Of a stretch of 64,000 nt of DNA, positions 25,244 through 35,744 are shown in pieces (position 1 is the stretch's first letter; the number at the start of each line of letters is the position of its first letter). This DNA comes from Geobacter sp. UBA5735 (GTDB lineage Bacteria; Desulfobacterota; Desulfuromonadia; Geobacterales; Geobacteraceae), in assembly GCA_002419385.1 (NCBI GenBank), contig DIFZ01000025.1, forward strand, positions 1 to 64,000, in the 5' to 3' direction. Position numbers and translations under genes: made by a program. The notes under the pieces were generated by a model that saw only the letters and a list, made by a program, of their open reading frames with translations, had not been told where the DNA came from and ran no database searches.

Positions 25244-27280
25244 CTATTTCTTTTTGGCTTTCTTGCTCTTGCCACCATTCTTGGATGTGGATTTCTTCTT
25301 GACGGAGTCACTACGCGAAGATTTCTTCTTGGCAGCATCGCCACGTGAAGACTTCTTCTTGGCAACGCTTCGCTTCGATGTCTTTTTCGGCGAGTCGTCG
25401 TCAGATTTTATCCTGGATTTCTTGCTCTTTGCGGAGGTCTTCCCCTTCTTCCCTTTCCTCTCCTGCTTCACCTTCTTCTTTGCATGGGCTTTGCTTGCCC
25501 TGCTTCTGTAGACCCTGGGTTCCGGGGAAATTTCTTCGGGGATGTTGCCGAGTTGGGCAGCAGGCTCTTCAAGATCGGGACTCGACTTTCTGGCAGTCTC
25601 CATCATCTCTTTCGCTTCATTGAAGCGTCCCGTTTTCATGAGGACCCGCCCAGATGCATTCAAGGCTTTGGCATGATCCGGCTTAAGTTCCAACGCCTTC
25701 TTGTACGATGCGGCCGCGCTGTCATAATCCTTGTTGAATTCCTGAATGAGTCCGAGCTTGTAGTGGTTTTCGGGATTGTTCGGAGCTAACGCCACATTCT
25801 CCTGCAGCAGGGCGGTCACTTCATCGAATTTCTTTTTCTTGACGTAGATGGCAAGAATCCCGTTTCGTGCCTCGGCATCATCCCTTTTCAACCTGAGGAC
25901 TTCCTTGTAGTGCGCGAGCGCCTCACTATCCATTTCAGTCCGTCGATACAGGTTGGCCAGGTCACGCCTGGCTTCGATGTTGTCAGGGTCGAGAAGCACG
26001 GCAGTGTTGTATTCGCTGATGGCCTCCTTGACGTTCTTGTTGTTCATGTAGGAGCGGGCCAGCCTGAAGCGGATCTGGGGCGTGTCTTTCTTCATCCTGA
26101 TCAGCTCACGGTACTGCTCTATGGCCTGTGGGTAACTTCCCCGCTGCGCATAGATGTCGGCCAGCAACCTGCGGCTCTCGGGGCTGGCGGGATCCGCCCG
26201 CAACGCCTCCCGGTATTCGACGACCGCTTCATCGAGCATGCCCTTTTTCTCATAGAGGACCCCCAGGTTGCGATGTGCGTCGGCAGGAGCCCCCTTCAGG
26301 CGGACGGCTTCCCGATACGTGGCGATGGCTTCTTCGTCCCTGCCGGATGCTGCATAGGCGTCGCCAAGACGCACAAGGGTCTCGGGATCACCCGGCCGGT
26401 CTTTTGCTGCCTCTTCCAGTTCAGAAACTGCCTTTGCATAATTTCCGGACTTCAGGAACTCGTTGCCCTTGCGCAACTGCTCCATCAATTCCACGGAACG
26501 ATTTCTGCCGCCGAGAAGGTATTCATACTCGGCTTTCCTGAGATCCCCTTTCTTTTCATATGCAGACCCGAGGAGGAGATGGATCTTCTTGCTCTGAGGG
26601 TTGACTGCCTGCAGCCTCTTCAGCTCGTCAATCGCCTTGTCGGTCTGGTTCTTGTCCAGATAGAGGGTAGCCATGCCGAGCCGCGCATCTTCACTGGCCG
26701 CATTGGCGCCGATGGCCTTCTGATATTCCTCGCCGGCCTGGTCGTGCTGACCCTGCTTCCGGTAGACATCAGCCAGACCGGCGTGGAGAGAGGCGTCGCC
26801 CGGCAGCCCTTTGATAGCTTCATTATAGTGATACGTCGCAAGAGTGTAGATTTTCTTTTCCGCATAGATCCTTGCCAATCCCTTGTGGTAGCGCGGGTCG
26901 TTTGTCTCTGCGAGGGCCTTGGTGAGTTCCAGGGCTGCATCGTCCAGCATACCTTTCTGGAAGTAGATCCAACCCAGGTTCCCGTGAGCACGCGGAAAGG
27001 TCGGATCCTCCTTGAGGCATTCACGGTAGCTTGCCATGGCGTCATCGGGTTTCGAGGCCCGCTCAAAGCGCGTGGCCTTGACAAAACTGCCTGCCGGACC
27101 GTTCGGGCAGAGCTCCAGGACGCGTTTTTCCAGCTGCTCCCTTTCAGCATCATTTTTCTCACCAAAACCGGCGACTATTTTTTTTGCCTGGGAACATTTC
27201 CCGGCCAGTCCGAAGGTCCAGTCAAAACCGCAGCTGAGGGAAGCAAGGATTGCCATGAACAGAAACAGATTTTTTTTCAT
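25244..27280 (-). CDS. TPR-repeat lipoprotein with lysine/serine-rich C-terminal tail
   Basis: A 678-residue protein. The signal peptide has a lipobox-like LASLSC (Cys about residue 17). About a dozen or more tetratricopeptide repeats fill residues 60-590 (for example AHGNLGWIYFQKGMLDDAALELTKAL and HRNLGVLYEKKGMLDEAVVEYREALRADP). The last about 90 residues are a basic low-complexity tail built from imperfect KKKSSRGDAAKKKSSR-type units. TPR arrays scaffold protein complexes. The tail would carry a strong positive charge and may contact peptidoglycan, lipopolysaccharide or nucleic acid, which is inference. GAGGATACCG precedes the ATG. Its partner proteins cannot be read from the neighbours. 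Confidence 0.85.
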   Translation of the reverse strand: MKKNLFLFMAILASLSCGFDWTFGLAGKCSQAKKIVAGFGEKNDAEREQLEKRVLELCPNGPAGSFVKATRFERASKPDDAMASYRECLKEDPTFPRAHGNLGWIYFQKGMLDDAALELTKALAETNDPRYHKGLARIYAEKKIYTLATYHYNEAIKGLPGDASLHAGLADVYRKQGQHDQAGEEYQKAIGANAASEDARLGMATLYLDKNQTDKAIDELKRLQAVNPQSKKIHLLLGSAYEKKGDLRKAEYEYLLGGRNRSVELMEQLRKGNEFLKSGNYAKAVSELEEAAKDRPGDPETLVRLGDAYAASGRDEEAIATYREAVRLKGAPADAHRNLGVLYEKKGMLDEAVVEYREALRADPASPESRRLLADIYAQRGSYPQAIEQYRELIRMKKDTPQIRFRLARSYMNNKNVKEAISEYNTAVLLDPDNIEARRDLANLYRRTEMDSEALAHYKEVLRLKRDDAEARNGILAIYVKKKKFDEVTALLQENVALAPNNPENHYKLGLIQEFNKDYDSAAASYKKALELKPDHAKALNASGRVLMKTGRFNEAKEMMETARKSSPDLEEPAAQLGNIPEEISPEPRVYRSRASKAHAKKKVKQERKGKKGKTSAKSKKSRIKSDDDSPKKTSKRSVAKKKSSRGDAAKKKSSRSDSVKKKSTSKNGGKSKKAKKK
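25288..25385 (-). repeat. Imperfect in-frame tandem repeats coding the basic tail
   Basis: Roughly 36-39-base units encoding variants of K-K-K-S-S-R-(G/S)-D recur two to three times at the end of the TPR gene. The + strand shows GAAGATTTCTTCTTGGCA and GAAGACTTCTTCTTGGCA as neighbouring copies. Confidence 0.6.
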
Positions 27281-27487
27281 CGGTATCCTCGCATGATTCT
27301 TGCGTGATTGTCACGAAACAGGGTGATGATTATACACACCCATCGGCCACAATTCAAATAATTATCGGCAAGTTGCTGTTTTTTCGGCAGATGCCGCGGA
27401 CGCGCCGGGCCACCGGTGAGCACGGCTCCCTGCAGTCATAGAGGTCCGAATCCTTTTTATTGGGAATGATGAGGAAGTAGTGTACAC

Positions 27488-27516
27488 TTGACAGTGCGGA
27501 CAGGAATGATTATCTG
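27488..27516 (+). promoter_or_regulatory. Predicted sigma70 promoter for lon
   Basis: TTGACA (27488-27493), 17 bases, TATCTG (27511-27516), 58 bases before the lon start. I saw no heat-shock (CIRCE-type) inverted repeat nearby. Confidence 0.55.
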
Positions 27517-27574
27517 ATTACAAATATGAATGCAATCGGTTGCGGTAACCGATTCGCATCAAAGGAGAATGCCC

Positions 27575-30010
27575 ATGGAAAACACCCAGGAAAAGGAAGA
27601 GCTGAAAATACCCGACATTCTCCCTCTGCTTCCAGTGCGCGACGTAGTGGTTTACCCTTACATGATCATTCCTCTTTTCGTCGGGCGCGAAATCTCCATC
27701 AGCGCGGTTGACTGGGCACTGTCCAGAGACAGGCTCATTTTCCTCGCGACCCAGAAGGACATATCGGAGGAGGAACCGGCGCCGGATGCGATCTATACCG
27801 TCGGTACGGTTGCCATGATCATGCGCATGCTCAAGCTTCCGGACGGCCGGGTAAAGATCCTGGTCCAGGGGCTTGCCAAGGGGAAAATAACGGAATTCGT
27901 CGATTCCAAACCGTTCTTCTCCGTGCGCATCGAACGCATAGAAGAACCCGCATCAACCGACGCGTCCCTTGAGACGGAAGCATTCCTGCGAACGATCAAG
28001 GAACAGATTGCGCGGATCACCTCTCTCGGGAAAAGCATCTCCTCGGAAGTGACGGTGATCCTTGAGAACATGCAGGACCCCGGCAGTCTCGCCGACCTCA
28101 TTGCGAGCAATATCGGGCTGAAAGTCGAGGAAGCCCAGAAACTCCTGGAAACCATCGATCCCATCGAACGCCTGAAAAAGGTCAACGAGTATCTTAACAA
28201 GGAGATAGAGCTCCTCTCCATGCAGGCCCGCATCCAGTCTGCCGCGAAGGAGGAAATGGGGAAAACCCAGAGAGAATATTTCCTGCGCGAACAGCTCCGT
28301 GCCATACAGCAGGAACTGGGTGAAACAGACTCCCGCACTGAGGAAATGGCAGAGCTTCGTGCAGCCATCGAAGAAGCCAAGATGCCCGCAACTGTTGAAA
28401 AAGAGGCTCTCAAACAGCTGGGAAGACTTGAACAGATGCATCCCGACGCAGCGGAATCCAACATGCTGCGGACCTACCTCGACTGGCTGGTGGAACTGCC
28501 CTGGAGCACGTCAACCAAGGACGTACTGGACATCAGCAGGGCTCGTCAGATTCTGGACGAAGACCACTACTATCTTGAAAAGATCAAGGACCGGATTCTT
28601 GAATTTCTGGCAGTACGCAAACTGAGAAAAAAGATGAAGGGCCCCATTCTCTGTTTCGTCGGCCCTCCGGGCGTCGGCAAGACCTCTCTGGGCAAATCCA
28701 TTGCACGGGCCATGGGCCGGAAGTTCCTGCGCATCTCGCTGGGCGGAGTGCGGGATGAAGCTGAAATGCGCGGGCACCGCAGAACTTACGTGGGAGCCCT
28801 GCCGGGCCGGATCATCCAGGGGCTGAAACAGGCCGGGTCAAACAACCCCGTTTTCATGCTGGATGAAATCGACAAGTTGGGCGCCGATTTCCGCGGCGAC
28901 CCATCCTCCGCACTGCTGGAGATCCTGGACCCTGAACAGAACCACACGTTCTCGGATCACTATATCAATCTCCCCTTCAACCTGTCGAATGTCATGTTCA
29001 TTGCCACCGCCAACCAGATCGACCCGGTGCCGAGCGCACTGCGCGACAGGATGGAGGTCATCTCCCTTTCCGGCTACACTGAAGAGGAGAAGCTGCAGAT
29101 CGCCAAGCGCTACCTGATCCCCCGCCAGATCAAGGAAAACGGCATCACCGACAAGATCATATCCTTCTCCGATGAAGCCATCAAAACCGTCATCGAGAAA
29201 TACACGAGGGAGGCGGGATTGCGGAACCTGGAGCGGGAAATCGGCTCCATCTGCCGCAAAGTCGCACGTAAAGTCGCCGAAGGAAAGAAGCAGCTGTATA
29301 CCATCAGCTCCACGTCGGTCGCCAAGTACCTTGGTCCCCCCAAGTTTCTCCGTGAAGGGGAAATGGAAACCAACGAGATCGGTGTGGCCACCGGCCTGGC
29401 CTGGACCCCGGTCGGCGGGGAAGTCCTCTTCGTGGAAGCCACCATCATGAAGGGAAAGGGCGGCCTCACCCTGACCGGACAGCTCGGCGACGTTATGAAG
29501 GAATCTGCCCAGGCTGCACTGTCCTACATTCGCTCCAAGTCCGGCGAATTCCAGCTGGCCGAGGATTTTTTCACCAACCTGGAGATCCACGTCCATGTCC
29601 CGGCAGGCGCGATTCCGAAAGACGGGCCGTCCGCCGGAATCACCATGGCAACAGCCCTGGTATCGGCGCTCACCAGGATTCCCGTCAGGAGGGAAGTGGC
29701 CATGACCGGTGAAATCACCCTGCGCGGCAGGGTGCTGCCGATCGGCGGTCTGAAGGAAAAGATGCTGGCTGCCATTCGTGCCGGCGTAACCACCATCGTC
29801 ATTCCGGAGCAAAATGGCAAGGACCTGGAAGAAATACCGAAGCACATTCTGAAAAAAATAAAAATCGTCACCGCCAAGACCATAGATGATGTCCTGAAAT
29901 TGACCCTGGAAAAATATCCTCCGCCTGCTCCGCCGCCGGCAAAGGGAATCCCTCACAAAGCCAAGGCAGCCGCAAAGCGGATTCCATCACATTCAAAGGT
30001 TGTTTCTTGA
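27575..30010 (+). CDS. lon: ATP-dependent protease Lon (LonA)
   Basis: An 811-residue cytoplasmic AAA+ serine protease that degrades damaged and regulatory proteins. The LON N-domain (about 10-210: [24 protein letters not shown]) is followed by a coiled-coil region, then Walker [14 protein letters not shown], Walker [14 protein letters not shown], and the protease domain with the catalytic Ser in [15 protein letters not shown] and Lys in [10 protein letters not shown]. The last about 30 residues are a Pro/Ala/Lys-rich tail ([10 protein letters not shown]) beyond the usual end. The ATG at 27575 is 7 bases after AAAGGAG; in-frame codons at 27530 and 27569 are less well placed. The stop overlaps the thiL start (TTGA). 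Confidence 0.97.
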   Translation: MENTQEKEELKIPDILPLLPVRDVVVYPYMIIPLFVGREISISAVDWALSRDRLIFLATQKDISEEEPAPDAIYTVGTVAMIMRMLKLPDGRVKILVQGLAKGKITEFVDSKPFFSVRIERIEEPASTDASLETEAFLRTIKEQIARITSLGKSISSEVTVILENMQDPGSLADLIASNIGLKVEEAQKLLETIDPIERLKKVNEYLNKEIELLSMQARIQSAAKEEMGKTQREYFLREQLRAIQQELGETDSRTEEMAELRAAIEEAKMPATVEKEALKQLGRLEQMHPDAAESNMLRTYLDWLVELPWSTSTKDVLDISRARQILDEDHYYLEKIKDRILEFLAVRKLRKKMKGPILCFVGPPGVGKTSLGKSIARAMGRKFLRISLGGVRDEAEMRGHRRTYVGALPGRIIQGLKQAGSNNPVFMLDEIDKLGADFRGDPSSALLEILDPEQNHTFSDHYINLPFNLSNVMFIATANQIDPVPSALRDRMEVISLSGYTEEEKLQIAKRYLIPRQIKENGITDKIISFSDEAIKTVIEKYTREAGLRNLEREIGSICRKVARKVAEGKKQLYTISSTSVAKYLGPPKFLREGEMETNEIGVATGLAWTPVGGEVLFVEATIMKGKGGLTLTGQLGDVMKESAQAALSYIRSKSGEFQLAEDFFTNLEIHVHVPAGAIPKDGPSAGITMATALVSALTRIPVRREVAMTGEITLRGRVLPIGGLKEKMLAAIRAGVTTIVIPEQNGKDLEEIPKHILKKIKIVTAKTIDDVLKLTLEKYPPPAPPPAKGIPHKAKAAAKRIPSHSKVVS

Positions 30011-31008
30011 GACACGATGCCACGCTGAAATCGCTGGGCGAGTTCGGTTTCATCGACCGGATCGCCCGGCGCGCACCTGACGGAAGCGGCGTCGTCCTGG
30101 GCATCGGAGACGACGCCGCCGCCGTGGCCCCGTCGGCCGGAAACCTGACCCTGATAACCACCGACATGCTGGTGGAAGGGATCCATTTCGACCTCGCTTT
30201 CTGTGATGCCTTTTCCCTGGGCAGGAAAGCTCTATCCGTCAACCTGTCGGACATAGCCGCAATGGGCGGGACCCCCCGCCACGCACTCCTCTCCCTGGCC
30301 GTTCCCCCGTCGGTGGACCTCGCACTGCTCGACGACATGTTGCAGGGAATGATGCAGCGGGCCGCAGAATTCGGCGTCAGCCTGATCGGCGGCGATACGT
30401 GTTCGTCCCCGGACCGCATGGTTCTGTCTTTGACAGTACTGGGCGAACAGCTGCCGGAGAGGATCGTTCGGCGATCCGGCGCCTGCCCGGGTGATGCCGT
30501 ATGCGTAACCGGAACCCTGGGAGACTCGGCGCTCGGCCTGCAGCTGCTGAAAAAAGGGGATCGGGACGGATTCCTGATCGCACGGCATCTCGACCCCACG
30601 CCACGGGTACGGGAAGGAAGAGCGCTCGCCGATGCTGCACTTCCTTCTGCCATGATCGACCTGAGTGACGGCCTGCTGGCGGACCTCCAGCACATCCTGG
30701 ACAGTTCCTCCGTGGGTGCACGGCTCAGGATGGCTGATATCCCCCTGTCGCCCGCTTTCCGGGAAAAACTCCCGGCCATGTCTGAAGAGGCCCGCTGCCT
30801 CGCGCTTTCCGGCGGCGAGGACTACGAACTGCTGTTTTCCGTCCCTCCTTCCAGGATGTCCGCGCTGCGTTCAGTGATGCAGGAAACGGGCACTCCGCTG
30901 GCCGTCATTGGCGTCATTACTGAAACGAAGCGCTTGGCCGTCGCAGATGCTGACGGCATTGAACTGCCCCTCCAGACAAAAGGGTTCGATCATTTTGCAG
31001 GGTCATGA
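30007..31008 (+). CDS. thiL: Thiamine-monophosphate kinase
   Basis: A 333-residue PurM-like ATP-binding enzyme that phosphorylates thiamine monophosphate to thiamine diphosphate. Motifs are [32 protein letters not shown], the [12 protein letters not shown] metal and substrate region, [20 protein letters not shown] and [14 protein letters not shown]. The only full-length start is a TTG at 30007 that overlaps the lon stop (TTGA), so translation is probably coupled to lon. No other thiamine gene is near. Confidence 0.93.
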   Translation: MRHDATLKSLGEFGFIDRIARRAPDGSGVVLGIGDDAAAVAPSAGNLTLITTDMLVEGIHFDLAFCDAFSLGRKALSVNLSDIAAMGGTPRHALLSLAVPPSVDLALLDDMLQGMMQRAAEFGVSLIGGDTCSSPDRMVLSLTVLGEQLPERIVRRSGACPGDAVCVTGTLGDSALGLQLLKKGDRDGFLIARHLDPTPRVREGRALADAALPSAMIDLSDGLLADLQHILDSSSVGARLRMADIPLSPAFREKLPAMSEEARCLALSGGEDYELLFSVPPSRMSALRSVMQETGTPLAVIGVITETKRLAVADADGIELPLQTKGFDHFAGS

Positions 31009-31104
31009 TTCAGGGGCACGGCACCGCCATGCCGGCACGACAGCCCAGGCGGCAGAGGCTCAGCGCCGTGAAAGCTCCGACCCGGCCTTTTCTCAGCTTT
31101 TCCC

Positions 31105-32016
31105 ATGACTCACGACGGAATAACACACTTTCAGCCAAGACAGACTCCTGCTGCCATGCAAAGACCCACTCTGATAACCTCCGGAAGAGGCGAGGACCGG
31201 GGAGACATCCCCGAAAGGTCGTATGAGAAAATCCGGCGTATCCTCAAGGCCATGACCGGACTGCGTCTCGCCGATTACAAGCGCTCCTGCGTGAAACGGC
31301 GGATCGCCGTGCGCATGAGGGCAGTCGGCTGTGAAACCGCCGAAGAATATGTGGAATTCCTCCTCACGGAAAGGGCTGAGCCGGCCATGCTGGCAAAAAA
31401 ACTGACCATCCATGTCAGCAAATTCTTCCGCAACCCATCAACGTTCGCCAAGCTGAAAGATGTTGTTCTCCCCGCCCTCTTCTCCCGTTGCAGGTTGGAG
31501 GGGCGCCGAAACATCTCCCTCTGGAGCATGGGGTGCGCTGCAGGAGAGGAACCCTATACCCTTGCCATGGTCCTGCGGGATTTTTTTGCCCAGGAATTGT
31601 CCCTTTACAACGTGTCCATTCACGGGACCGACATTGACCGCGACATCCTGCAACTGGCAGACGCTGCGGTGTACGGCGCGGAAAGCCTGGATGAAACCCC
31701 GCCCGAAATGCGGGAGCGCCACTTCTTCTGCACGGAGGGGAAGTATCACCTCGATCCGCGGGTCCGGGAAATGGTTTCCTTTGCTCACCACGACCTGCTG
31801 CGACTGCCGTGCAAAGATGCAACCGACCTTATCCTCTGCAGGAACGTGCTGATTTATTTCGAACGCACCGCGCAGGAGTCCGTCTTGACCTCCTTTGCCG
31901 GAGCACTCCGCGAAGGCGGATTCCTGGTCCTGGGAAAAACCGAAACCATGATGGGCGGAGCGAGGGCACTGTTCCGCCCCGTATGCCAGATCGAGCGCAT
32001 CTACCGCAAAGCCTGA
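31105..32016 (+). CDS. cheR: Chemotaxis protein methyltransferase CheR
   Basis: A 303-residue cytoplasmic enzyme that methylates glutamates of chemoreceptors using S-adenosylmethionine. A helical N-terminal domain (about 35-100: [22 protein letters not shown]) precedes the methyltransferase domain with the hallmark [17 protein letters not shown] (about 135-152), the GTDIDRDIL loop and [12 protein letters not shown]. The start is uncertain: ATG at 31105 or 31156, neither with a good ribosome site. It precedes a receptor/cheW/cheA group that has its own promoter. No cheB is nearby. Confidence 0.93.
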   Translation: MTHDGITHFQPRQTPAAMQRPTLITSGRGEDRGDIPERSYEKIRRILKAMTGLRLADYKRSCVKRRIAVRMRAVGCETAEEYVEFLLTERAEPAMLAKKLTIHVSKFFRNPSTFAKLKDVVLPALFSRCRLEGRRNISLWSMGCAAGEEPYTLAMVLRDFFAQELSLYNVSIHGTDIDRDILQLADAAVYGAESLDETPPEMRERHFFCTEGKYHLDPRVREMVSFAHHDLLRLPCKDATDLILCRNVLIYFERTAQESVLTSFAGALREGGFLVLGKTETMMGGARALFRPVCQIERIYRKA

Positions 32017-32074
32017 GCTGCATCTTGTCCCGGTACGCACACGAGAAAGCACCCTTTGCCCCATGGCATGACTG

Positions 32075-32103
32075 TTGCTTTATATCGCATTATCCAGTAT
32101 ATA
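32075..32103 (+). promoter_or_regulatory. Predicted sigma70 promoter for the receptor-cheW-cheA group
   Basis: TTGCTT (32075-32080), 17 bases, TATATA (32098-32103), 48 bases before the receptor ATG. Confidence 0.55.
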
Positions 32104-32150
32104 TAGTTATTTCCAGCTCATCCCTCTGGCCCAATGGAAAGGAGAAAGAC

Positions 32151-33431
32151 ATGCGTATCCCCATTGGATACAAATTCATCCTCGGGTTTGTCGTGGTTGT
32201 CGCCGCAGTGGCATTCACCCCCAAGGGAGTCCAGTTGCTGGGCTATTCTCCCGAAGCCACCAACCTTTTCAGCTATATCGTTGCCTTGACCATAGGCCTT
32301 ATCCTCGGATGGTTCTTTTCAAAAACGTTCACCAGGAACATTACGAAGCTGAACGAATCCGCGGAAGCCATCAGCATGGGGGATCTGACCGGAGAGCTCT
32401 CCCTGGACGGAAGCCGCTTCCCTGACGAAACCGTCGACATGGCCGCTTCCATCGACCGCATGAAAGAAAACCTGCGGGAGCTGGTGAGGAGCATCAGGGA
32501 AATTGCGGAAAAAGTCTCCGAATCCGCCAAAACCCTGTCATCCAATGCCGTGGAAATCAACGCTTCGACCGAAGAAGTGGCATTGGCCGTGGAACATATC
32601 TCGAGGGGAGCGGAAAAACAGGCGGACATGGTAGGCAGAAGCTCGAAGGTCATCCACGAAATGGCCATATCCATTGAACTGGTCGCCAAGAGGGCACGGG
32701 AAGCCGCGGGCAGCACAAGGGATACCAGCCTTTCGGCCCGGCGCGGCGGGGAACAGGCACAGGATCTCCTGGAAAAGATGCGCGGGTTCTTCGATCGCGT
32801 CGAGATGAGCGGGAGGCAGTTCATGGAATTCAACGCAAAGCTGCAGAGGGTCGGAAAGATTGCCGATTTCATTGCCGATATTGCCCGGCAAACCAATATG
32901 CTGGCACTGAATGCCTCTATCGAGGCTGCACGGGCAGGCGAATACGGCAAAGGTTTTGCGGTTGTTGCGGAAGAAGTGCGGAAACTGTCCGAAGGCACGG
33001 GAAAATCCGCCGAAGACATCATTGAGCTCATCAGCGCTGTCCGCGAAGAGAGCCATCGCGTCCAGGACACGATAGTCGACATCTCCAGGAACATCGGTGA
33101 CGGCAAGAAAAACATCGACAGTACCGCCGATTCCTTCAGGGAGATCGTGCAGACGGTCATGGAAACCGAGCGCAAAGCGAACAGCATCGCCGATCTGTCC
33201 GGCATGCAGACCGACGGGGCCGCCCAGATGGTCAAGAACGTTGACGACATCGCCAAGGTAGCCGAGGAAAACGCCGCTTCCACGGAGCAGGTCTCGGCAG
33301 CGACCCAGCAGCAGGCAGTGGCAATGCAGGAAATGTCCCAGGCGGCACGGGAACTCGCCCTCCTCTCCGCTGACCTGTGCACCTGCGTAGAGCGCTTCAC
33401 TCTTCCGACACGGGAGGTCGCTGCAGGATGA
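32151..33431 (+). CDS. Methyl-accepting chemotaxis protein with very small periplasmic loop
   Basis: A 426-residue receptor. Two membrane helices (about 8-26 and 40-60) are separated by only about 15 residues, so there is no periplasmic ligand domain. A HAMP region follows (about 60-115) and a long cytoplasmic signalling coiled coil with the conserved tip [39 protein letters not shown] (split here around residues 243-281). The input must come from the membrane, cytoplasm or a partner. The ATG at 32151 follows AAAGGAGAAAG. The stop overlaps the cheW start (ATGA). Final residues do not form a CheR-tethering pentapeptide. Confidence 0.92.
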   Translation: MRIPIGYKFILGFVVVVAAVAFTPKGVQLLGYSPEATNLFSYIVALTIGLILGWFFSKTFTRNITKLNESAEAISMGDLTGELSLDGSRFPDETVDMAASIDRMKENLRELVRSIREIAEKVSESAKTLSSNAVEINASTEEVALAVEHISRGAEKQADMVGRSSKVIHEMAISIELVAKRAREAAGSTRDTSLSARRGGEQAQDLLEKMRGFFDRVEMSGRQFMEFNAKLQRVGKIADFIADIARQTNMLALNASIEAARAGEYGKGFAVVAEEVRKLSEGTGKSAEDIIELISAVREESHRVQDTIVDISRNIGDGKKNIDSTADSFREIVQTVMETERKANSIADLSGMQTDGAAQMVKNVDDIAKVAEENAASTEQVSAATQQQAVAMQEMSQAARELALLSADLCTCVERFTLPTREVAAG

Positions 33432-33874
33432 AGGCGCAGCAGGAGCGGTTCCTGATCGTGTCGGTAAGCGACAAGCGTTTCGCCTTCCCGTTGAAAGACA
33501 TCGCCGAAGTCATGGAAACCTTCCGGACATACCCCATACCCAAAGCGCCGCCGGAATACGTCGGCGTCATGAATTCACACGGAGCACCGGTGCCCGTGCT
33601 GGATTTCGGCTCTTTTCTGCACGGGCGCCCCGCACGTCAGTCAGGCACGATACTCGTTATCGACAGCAGGATCGGCTCACTCGCACTTCTGGTAGACGGA
33701 ATCGAAAAGATCGTTTCCGGCTGCACCGCCGAAACCGGCAGCGAGCGCGACTGGCTTTCAGGAACATCTCTAGAGCTTGAAATGGAAACAATTCCCTCAC
33801 CGTCACTGGAAAAACTGGTAGCGCTGCTGGAAGAGACTCTTCAAGGGTCGGGGGCAACCTCCCGAAAACCATGA
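33428..33874 (+). CDS. cheW: Chemotaxis coupling protein CheW
   Basis: A 148-residue adaptor joining receptors to CheA. It shows the CheW fold: [25 protein letters not shown], the [16 protein letters not shown] loop and [14 protein letters not shown]. The start overlaps the receptor stop (ATGA). Its own stop overlaps the start of the 42-codon ORF that leads to cheA. Confidence 0.9.
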   Translation: MKAQQERFLIVSVSDKRFAFPLKDIAEVMETFRTYPIPKAPPEYVGVMNSHGAPVPVLDFGSFLHGRPARQSGTILVIDSRIGSLALLVDGIEKIVSGCTAETGSERDWLSGTSLELEMETIPSPSLEKLVALLEETLQGSGATSRKP

Positions 33875-33999
33875 GGATCTTTCATGCACCGATCACCTGG
33901 ATTCCGGCACGTGCAGTTTTTTTCAAACTGCTGGGACGAAATGTGAAAAATCGGCTGCCGCACATCTTCTGCCCGATGCACAAAGGGAGGAACCACTGA
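33871..33999 (+). CDS. Small ORF (42 residues) bridging cheW and cheA
   Basis: The ATG at 33871 overlaps the cheW stop (ATGA) and the TGA at 33997-33999 directly abuts the cheA ATG at 34000 (TGAATG). The predicted product is basic (starts [20 protein letters not shown], ends MHKGRNH) with one weakly hydrophobic helix. It has no family I recognise. The frame fits the gap exactly, suggesting translational coupling or a short leader peptide, but a chance ORF of this size is possible and its own ribosome site is weak. The cheA ribosome site GGGAGG lies inside its last codons. Confidence 0.4.
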   Translation: MRIFHAPITWIPARAVFFKLLGRNVKNRLPHIFCPMHKGRNH

Positions 34000-35643
34000 A
34001 TGGACATGACCCAGTACAAGGATCTGTTCATCTCTGAGGTCAGAGAACACCTCCACACCATGAACGATACCATTGTGGCACTGGAGCGGGATCCGGGCGA
34101 TCGCGACAAGATCGACACTCTCTTCAGAATGGCCCATTCCATCAAGGGAATGGCTGCGTCCATGGGTTATGAAGCAATGGCTGAGCTTGCCCACACCATG
34201 GAAGACCTGATGGACAAGGTCAGGAAAGCAGCCTTTGTCTTTGAAGCCGGCATTGCCGACCTCCTCCTGGAAGGTGCCGATCGCCTGGCAGATATGGTTC
34301 GCGGAGTGGCAGAGGATGGCACGTCCGAGCAGGAAATCTCCGGGCTGCTGCGAAAACTTGCCGGATACACCCCCGCCTCTGACAAACAGCGGAAACGAAG
34401 CGCACCCGGCCTGCAGAGGGATGAGACTGTGCCGCTGAGCGGGAAACCCGGCGTAACCGAAAGCATCGGGCAGAAAACCGGCGACCGGAAGGCCGGCCAG
34501 CAGACGGTCCGTGTCAGGACGGAAGTGCTTGACAGTCTTGTAAACATAACCGGAGAACTGGTAACCACCAAGAACAGGCTCGCAACTATTGCCGGAGCTT
34601 CAGGGTCACGATCACTGGACACGGCAGTTTCCGATCTCTCCCGGCAGGTCCGCGAACTGCATGACGAAATACTGAAGTTGCGGCTGATGCCCTTCGGAGC
34701 GGCAGCCGACCGCCTGCCGCGAACGTTGCGCGATGTGGCAAAGAAGAGCGGCAAAGATGTCTCTCTCAGGATAAGCGGCAGGGAGATAGAACTTGACCGC
34801 AGCATACTCGAAGAAATTGCGGACCCGCTGCTCCATATTCTTCGAAATGCGGTCGACCACGGCATAGAAGCACCGGAAGAACGTCTTGCTGCAGGAAAAC
34901 CACCCTGCGGAACCATCGCGATCAAGGCCCGCAAGGAACATGACAGGGTCATCATCAGCATTTCCGACGATGGAAGAGGCATGGATCCGTGCAGGATAAT
35001 TGCCGCAGCACAGGAAAAAGGCCTCATCAGCGAAGATGAAGGGGCACGCCTGTCCCCCCGGCAGGCATTTCTCCTGACCTGCCTGCCGGGGTTTTCCACT
35101 GCGCGGGAGGTAACGGGCATTTCCGGCAGGGGGGTGGGCATGGACGTGGTCAGGTCATCGCTCATGTCAATCGCCGGAAACCTGTCCATAGACTCGGAAC
35201 CCGGCAGGGGAACCATCGTCAACCTCTCCCTTCCCATGACGATATCTATCATACAGGTACTCCTGGTAGGGTGCGCATCGATGTGCGTCGCGTTCCCGGT
35301 CGACAAGATCCTGCGCACCATAGACATCAGGCGGGAGACCATGACCACCAGCGGAAGGCGGACAGTATTCATGCTGGGGAACGAGCGCATACCGTTATTG
35401 AGCCTCAGCCGTTTGCTGGGGTTGCCCTTCCCATCCGGCCGGGGCGCTGGAATCCCGGCGGTCATGGTCGAACTGCGGGGCCGTAAGGCCGGCCTTGTCG
35501 TGGACCGCTTCATCGGCCAGCAGGACGTTTTCATCAAACCGTTCGGCAGGCCGCTGAACAGGCTGAAAGGCCTCATGGGCGGCGCAGTCCTCGGGGACGG
35601 GCAGATCGTCTGCATCCTGGACCCCGCGGAACTCGTCCGCTAG
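34000..35643 (+). CDS. cheA: Chemotaxis histidine kinase CheA lacking a P2 domain
   Basis: A 547-residue kinase. The P1 Hpt domain (about 1-105) carries the phospho-His (about H46, MAHSIKGMAASMGY). An unstructured linker (about 125-165) stands where the CheY-docking P2 would be. The P3 dimerisation region follows (LDSLVNITGELVTTKNRLA), then P4 ATPase motifs LLHILRNAVDHGIE, SDDGRGMD and ISGRGVGMDVV, and a P5 CheW-like domain to the end. All catalytic boxes are intact. There is no fused receiver, and no CheY gene in the window, so the phosphate target is elsewhere. GGGAGG precedes the ATG. Confidence 0.94.
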   Translation: MDMTQYKDLFISEVREHLHTMNDTIVALERDPGDRDKIDTLFRMAHSIKGMAASMGYEAMAELAHTMEDLMDKVRKAAFVFEAGIADLLLEGADRLADMVRGVAEDGTSEQEISGLLRKLAGYTPASDKQRKRSAPGLQRDETVPLSGKPGVTESIGQKTGDRKAGQQTVRVRTEVLDSLVNITGELVTTKNRLATIAGASGSRSLDTAVSDLSRQVRELHDEILKLRLMPFGAAADRLPRTLRDVAKKSGKDVSLRISGREIELDRSILEEIADPLLHILRNAVDHGIEAPEERLAAGKPPCGTIAIKARKEHDRVIISISDDGRGMDPCRIIAAAQEKGLISEDEGARLSPRQAFLLTCLPGFSTAREVTGISGRGVGMDVVRSSLMSIAGNLSIDSEPGRGTIVNLSLPMTISIIQVLLVGCASMCVAFPVDKILRTIDIRRETMTTSGRRTVFMLGNERIPLLSLSRLLGLPFPSGRGAGIPAVMVELRGRKAGLVVDRFIGQQDVFIKPFGRPLNRLKGLMGGAVLGDGQIVCILDPAELVR

Positions 35644-35744
35644 CTGGTTTCCATCCGGTTTTTCTGAATGGCTGCCAGCTGAAATCTGTTGCGCATGAAC
35701 CGCGGTTATGGCACTATCAGCCCCGTTTTCGAAAGGAAGATGAC

